DNA of 8,474 bases from Actinomycetota bacterium (GTDB lineage: Bacteria; Actinomycetota; Humimicrobiia; Humimicrobiales; Humimicrobiaceae): positions 1 through 8,474 of the forward strand of contig JACIXO010000044.1 of NCBI GenBank assembly GCA_014360385.1. The letters are read 5' to 3'. The first letter of the stretch is position 1, and each line of letters begins with the position of its first letter. Positions 6,221 through 8,474 of this stretch are shown here, piece after piece. The translations under genes were made by a program, and so were the position numbers. The notes beneath the pieces were generated by a model. It saw only the letters and a program-made list of their open reading frames with translations. It was not told the DNA's origin and did not search any database.

Positions 6221-7144
6221 ATGTTTCCTAAAGACCTTGAGAAGGGACAATCAAGAAGTGTTGAGGGGATCGAGGGAATAGATGAGATAGGAAAGAAGTA
6301 TTCACGATCTTCTCTGTATAAGGATGCCTGGAGAAGACTTAGAAGGAATAAGCTTGCAATGGTAGGTCTTTCCATTGTGGTGCTGGTCATACTTGTTGCT
6401 GTTTTTGCTCCTTACATTGCACCTTATGATCCCACAGCAAGAGTAAAGGAAGAGTCGTCGCTTGCTCCAAGCATAAAGCATCTCTTTGGAACTGATTTAC
6501 TGGGAAGAGATATTTTTAGCAGAGTGGTGTATGGAAGCAGAATATCGATAGAGGTTGGCATAGTGGCTGTGGGTATATCTATTATCATCGGTTTATTTTT
6601 AGGAGCTATATCAGGGTACTTTGGGAATGTTTCCGATGCGATAATAATGCGATTTGCAGACATATTCTTTGCTTTTCCTTATATCCTGGGAGCAATCGCT
6701 ATCATGACTGTCCTTGGACCAGGTGTTATAAATATTTTTATTGCTATAGGGGTCCTGGGATGGGCATCTTTTGCCAGGATTTTCAGAGGCTCCATACTAT
6801 CCATCAAAAATAAGGAGTATATAGAAGCAGCAAGAGCACTTGGTGCTAGCAATTTTAGAATAATTGTTAAGCATATATTCCCCAATGCCTTCGCTCCCAT
6901 AATTGTATATGGAACTATGAATGTGGGGACTGCAATAATAGTGGAAGCAGCATTAAGCTTCCTTGGACTTGGTGTCCAGCCTCCTACACCTGCCTGGGGA
7001 AAGATGCTGGCTGAGTCACTCGATTATATTGATATAGCACCCTGGATGATGTTTTTTCCTGGCCTTGCAATAGTTGTAACTGTTTTGGGATTTGTTCTAC
7101 TTGGAGATGGTTTGAGGGATGCTTTTGACCCAAGATTGAGATGA
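6221..7144 (+). CDS. oppC: Peptide ABC transporter permease, OppC/DppC type
   Basis: Second channel subunit of the peptide importer. It has 307 residues, normal for the family. A 45-residue charged cytoplasmic start ends in WRRLRRNKLAMVGL, the typical OppC entry into helix 1 (about 47-67). Then come the periplasmic HLFGTDLLGRDIFSRVVYG-type motif (about 87-105) and membrane segments at about 111-134, 143-165, 168-185, 225-247 and 275-296. The EAA loop is at 199-222 (EYIEAARALGAS, IIVKHIFPN), and the C-terminus GDGLRDAFDPRLR is the family ending. It starts at ATG 23 nt after oppB. The ribosome site is weak (only GAGAG in the duplicated repeat), so coupling to oppB translation is likely. It ends 66 nt before the preferred oppD start, or 9 nt before an alternative TTG. 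Confidence 0.94.
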   Translation: MFPKDLEKGQSRSVEGIEGIDEIGKKYSRSSLYKDAWRRLRRNKLAMVGLSIVVLVILVAVFAPYIAPYDPTARVKEESSLAPSIKHLFGTDLLGRDIFSRVVYGSRISIEVGIVAVGISIIIGLFLGAISGYFGNVSDAIIMRFADIFFAFPYILGAIAIMTVLGPGVINIFIAIGVLGWASFARIFRGSILSIKNKEYIEAARALGASNFRIIVKHIFPNAFAPIIVYGTMNVGTAIIVEAALSFLGLGVQPPTPAWGKMLAESLDYIDIAPWMMFFPGLAIVVTVLGFVLLGDGLRDAFDPRLR

Positions 7145-7197
7145 GATGTTAACTTGGGTGTTGAGAGCGGGAAAGCTGAAAGGAAATTTATTAACCT

Positions 7198-7202
7198 GGA
7201 AG
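7198..7202 (+). promoter_or_regulatory. Ribosome binding site supporting the GTG start of oppD
   Basis: GGAAG ends 8 nt before GTG at 7211. The competing in-frame TTG at 7154 has no comparable site, and ATG at 7223 has only a weak GTGAG. Confidence 0.45.
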
Positions 7203-7210
7203 AAAAGACA

Positions 7211-8263
7211 GTGAGTAATACTATGACGAATGCTAAAACAAGTGGTGCTGAACCGAGCAACAGTAAAATATTAGAGGTTAGGAATTTAAAGACTTATTTC
7301 TACACGCATGAGGGAGTAGTAAAAGCAGTAGATGGTGTAAGTTTTGACTTAAGAGCAGGTGAAACCCTCGGAATTGTGGGGGAGACAGGCTCTGGCAAAA
7401 GTGTAACTGCGCTTTCCATCCTTGACCTTATTCCCAAGCCTCCTGGGAAGATAGTGAATGGAGAGGTTATATTTGATGGTAAGGACTTGTTAAAAATGAC
7501 CACGAGAGAACTGCAGAAATATAGAGGAAACAGGATTTCATTTATATTTCAAGACCCTATGACTTCTCTTAACCCGGTTTTCACTATTGGTAATCAACTT
7601 ATGGAGGCAATAATTACCCACAGAAAGATGGAAAGAAAAGAAGCTATAAGGGAGTGTATAAGGCTTTTGAGCATGGTTGGAATTCCTGAGCCAGAAAGAA
7701 GGCTTTATAGTTATCCTCATGAGTTTAGTGGAGGAATGAGGCAGAGAGTAATGATTGCAATGGCAATTGCCAACAGTCCGAGTGTTTTGATAGCAGATGA
7801 ACCCACTACCGCTCTTGATGTCACAATCCAGGCCCAGATATTGGAGCTTATAGATAAACTCAAAACCAAAACAAAGTCTTCTGTCATCCTTATAACTCAT
7901 GATTTGGGAGTGATAGCAAAGTATGCAAACAGGGTCATGGTTATGTATGCAGGTAAACCTGTAGAATTTTCAACTGTTGATAATATTTATTATAAACCAC
8001 TTCATCCCTACACCATGGGTTTGATGGGTTCTATATCGAGACTGGATGAGGTGGAGAAGGGCAAGCTGAAATCAATAAGGGGTGTTCCCCCCAGTCTTAT
8101 AGATTTGCCTCCAGGATGTGCTTTTCATGTAAGATGTGAGTATACAAGAGATTACTGTAAAAAAGAAACACCGCCCCTGGTAGAGATAGAGAAGGGGCAT
8201 TTTGTGTCTTGTTATAGGGCAAAAGAGTTCAAGAATGGAAGCTTTAAGGACAATAAGCAATGA
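7211..8263 (+). CDS. oppD: Peptide ABC transporter ATPase, OppD/DppD type
   Basis: Cytoplasmic ATPase that energises peptide import with OppF. From GTG at 7211 it has 350 residues; a TTG at 7154 would add 19 that do not resemble the family, and an ATG lies at 7223. Walker A is GETGSGKS (57-64), the Q-loop is in IFQDPMTSLNPVF, the signature is FSGGMRQR (S173-G174-G175), Walker B is VLIADEP (D196, E197) and the switch His is in ITHD (H230). The D-loop TALD is also present, so catalysis looks intact. The C-terminal oligopeptide-transporter domain carries four cysteines, C303, C309, C316 and C334 (Cx5Cx6Cx17C). In related DppD-type ATPases this motif binds a [4Fe-4S] cluster, so one is likely here by inference. 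P-P-G-C-A-F-H-V-R-C is the conserved core. It follows oppC closely and is separated from oppF by 140 bp. Confidence 0.94.
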   Translation: MSNTMTNAKTSGAEPSNSKILEVRNLKTYFYTHEGVVKAVDGVSFDLRAGETLGIVGETGSGKSVTALSILDLIPKPPGKIVNGEVIFDGKDLLKMTTRELQKYRGNRISFIFQDPMTSLNPVFTIGNQLMEAIITHRKMERKEAIRECIRLLSMVGIPEPERRLYSYPHEFSGGMRQRVMIAMAIANSPSVLIADEPTTALDVTIQAQILELIDKLKTKTKSSVILITHDLGVIAKYANRVMVMYAGKPVEFSTVDNIYYKPLHPYTMGLMGSISRLDEVEKGKLKSIRGVPPSLIDLPPGCAFHVRCEYTRDYCKKETPPLVEIEKGHFVSCYRAKEFKNGSFKDNKQ

Positions 8264-8403
8264 GGTCCAACCACGTTACATGACTTATACAGGATAGGTA
8301 GAGAATAAGCAAGATGAGAAATGAGAAGTAAAACAAGAACTAGAATAGCAAGAGAGAAGTAGAGCAGTAGAAGAGCGATATTGGAGCCAAAGGACGGGTT
8401 AGC
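8264..8403. other. Purine-rich spacer between oppD and oppF
   Basis: In 8291-8380, 73 of 90 bases on the + strand are A or G. Stops occur in all frames, and the longest start codon reading there (ATG at 8314) ends after five codons. No hairpin terminator is seen, so oppF is probably cotranscribed. Adjacent ATPase genes of this type usually overlap or nearly touch, so 140 bp is long. Confidence 0.6.
8389..8394 (+). promoter_or_regulatory. Ribosome binding site supporting the oppF TTG start
   Basis: AAAGGA ends 9 nt before TTG at 8404. The frame is closed by a TAG at 8368-8370, and no ATG or GTG occurs in frame between it and the TTG, so TTG is the best start. Confidence 0.6.
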
Positions 8404-8474
8404 TTGACTGAGAGTGCAAATAAAGTTTTACTTGAAGTAAAAAACTTAAAGAAATACTTTAATTTAAGAACCGG
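8404..8474 (+). CDS. oppF: Second peptide transporter ATPase, OppF/DppF type, 3' end cut by window
   Basis: Only the first 23 codons and part of the next are inside the window. From TTG the product reads M-T-E-S-A-N-K, then VLLEVKNLKKYFNLRTG. The L-L-E-V-K-N-L-K-K-Y-F strand is the characteristic start of the OppF/DppF nucleotide-binding domain; the Walker A would come some 30 residues further on. The position after oppD in an A-B-C-D order supports the identity. It would form the ATPase heterodimer with OppD on the OppB/OppC channel. The rest of the gene cannot be judged from here. Confidence 0.82.
   Translation, partial: MTESANKVLLEVKNLKKYFNLRT

Noticed and set aside
7154..7156. TTG as the start of oppD
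   Set aside because: No Shine-Dalgarno match precedes it and the extra 19 residues do not look like the family; GTG at 7211 has GGAAG at good spacing. It is not excluded, as it would lie only 9 nt after oppC.
7538..7900. Minus-strand open frame of 120 codons opposite oppD
   Set aside because: It is antisense to the strongly conserved ATPase core (signature and Walker B) and its protein has no recognisable features.
1..8474. CRISPR array, tRNA or rRNA genes, transposase or prophage genes
   Set aside because: None seen: no regularly spaced repeats beyond pairs, no cloverleaf-like segments, and all genes are housekeeping or transport genes.

Overview
The window is ordinary bacterial chromosome: AT-rich, with all recognisable genes on the + strand. 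It holds the end of a glycolytic cluster (tpiA, gpmI), the translocon gene secG, and most of a peptide ABC-importer operon in the order substrate-binding protein, two permeases, two ATPases (oppA-oppB-oppC-oppD-oppF). The first gene (tpiA) and the last (oppF) are cut by the window edges.

Organism. AT-rich DNA, frequent AGA/AGG and ATA codons, strong purine Shine-Dalgarno sites, several TTG/GTG starts, a lipoprotein-anchored binding protein and the tpiA-gpmI-secG linkage suggest a Gram-positive-type bacterium. A clostridial, possibly thermophilic, member of the Bacillota fits best. The absence of eno before secG and the SecG loop sequence also recall the actinobacterial gap-pgk-tpiA-secG order, so a deep-branching, low-GC actinobacterial relative cannot be excluded. 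This placement is inference; no 16S or other marker is present.

Layout. Positions 1-746: triosephosphate isomerase, missing only a few N-terminal residues. Positions 747-922: spacer with an imperfect 23/24-bp direct repeat flanking a GAAA-capped hairpin. Positions 923-2575: cofactor-independent phosphoglycerate mutase with an unusual polar, Asn/Ser-rich insertion near its C-terminus. Positions 2576-2864: non-coding spacer. Positions 2865-3098: SecG. Positions 3099-3313: spacer with a perfect 17-bp tandem repeat, probably the control region of the transporter operon. Positions 3314-4927: peptide-binding lipoprotein, TTG start behind a perfect AAGGAGGT. Positions 4928-5252: 325-bp spacer with a 17-bp perfect hairpin and a short direct repeat. 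Positions 5253-7144: two permeases, with a perfect 19-bp tandem duplication at their junction. Positions 7211-8263: ATPase with a C-terminal four-cysteine motif. Positions 8264-8403: purine-rich spacer. From 8404: first codons of the second ATPase.

How it works together. TpiA and GpmI catalyse two steps of the glycolytic trunk. SecG is an accessory subunit of the SecYEG channel and often sits next to these genes. The importer would capture oligopeptides on the membrane-anchored OppA, pass them through OppB/OppC and power transport with OppD/OppF. The strong ribosome site on oppA, the hairpin after it and the weak sites on oppB and oppC fit an excess of binding protein over membrane complex.

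I found no wholly new system. The observations most worth checking are the GpmI insertion, the folded spacer before gpmI, the hairpin and repeats in the opp operon spacers, the 19-bp duplication and two perfect DnaA-box matches in intergenic DNA.
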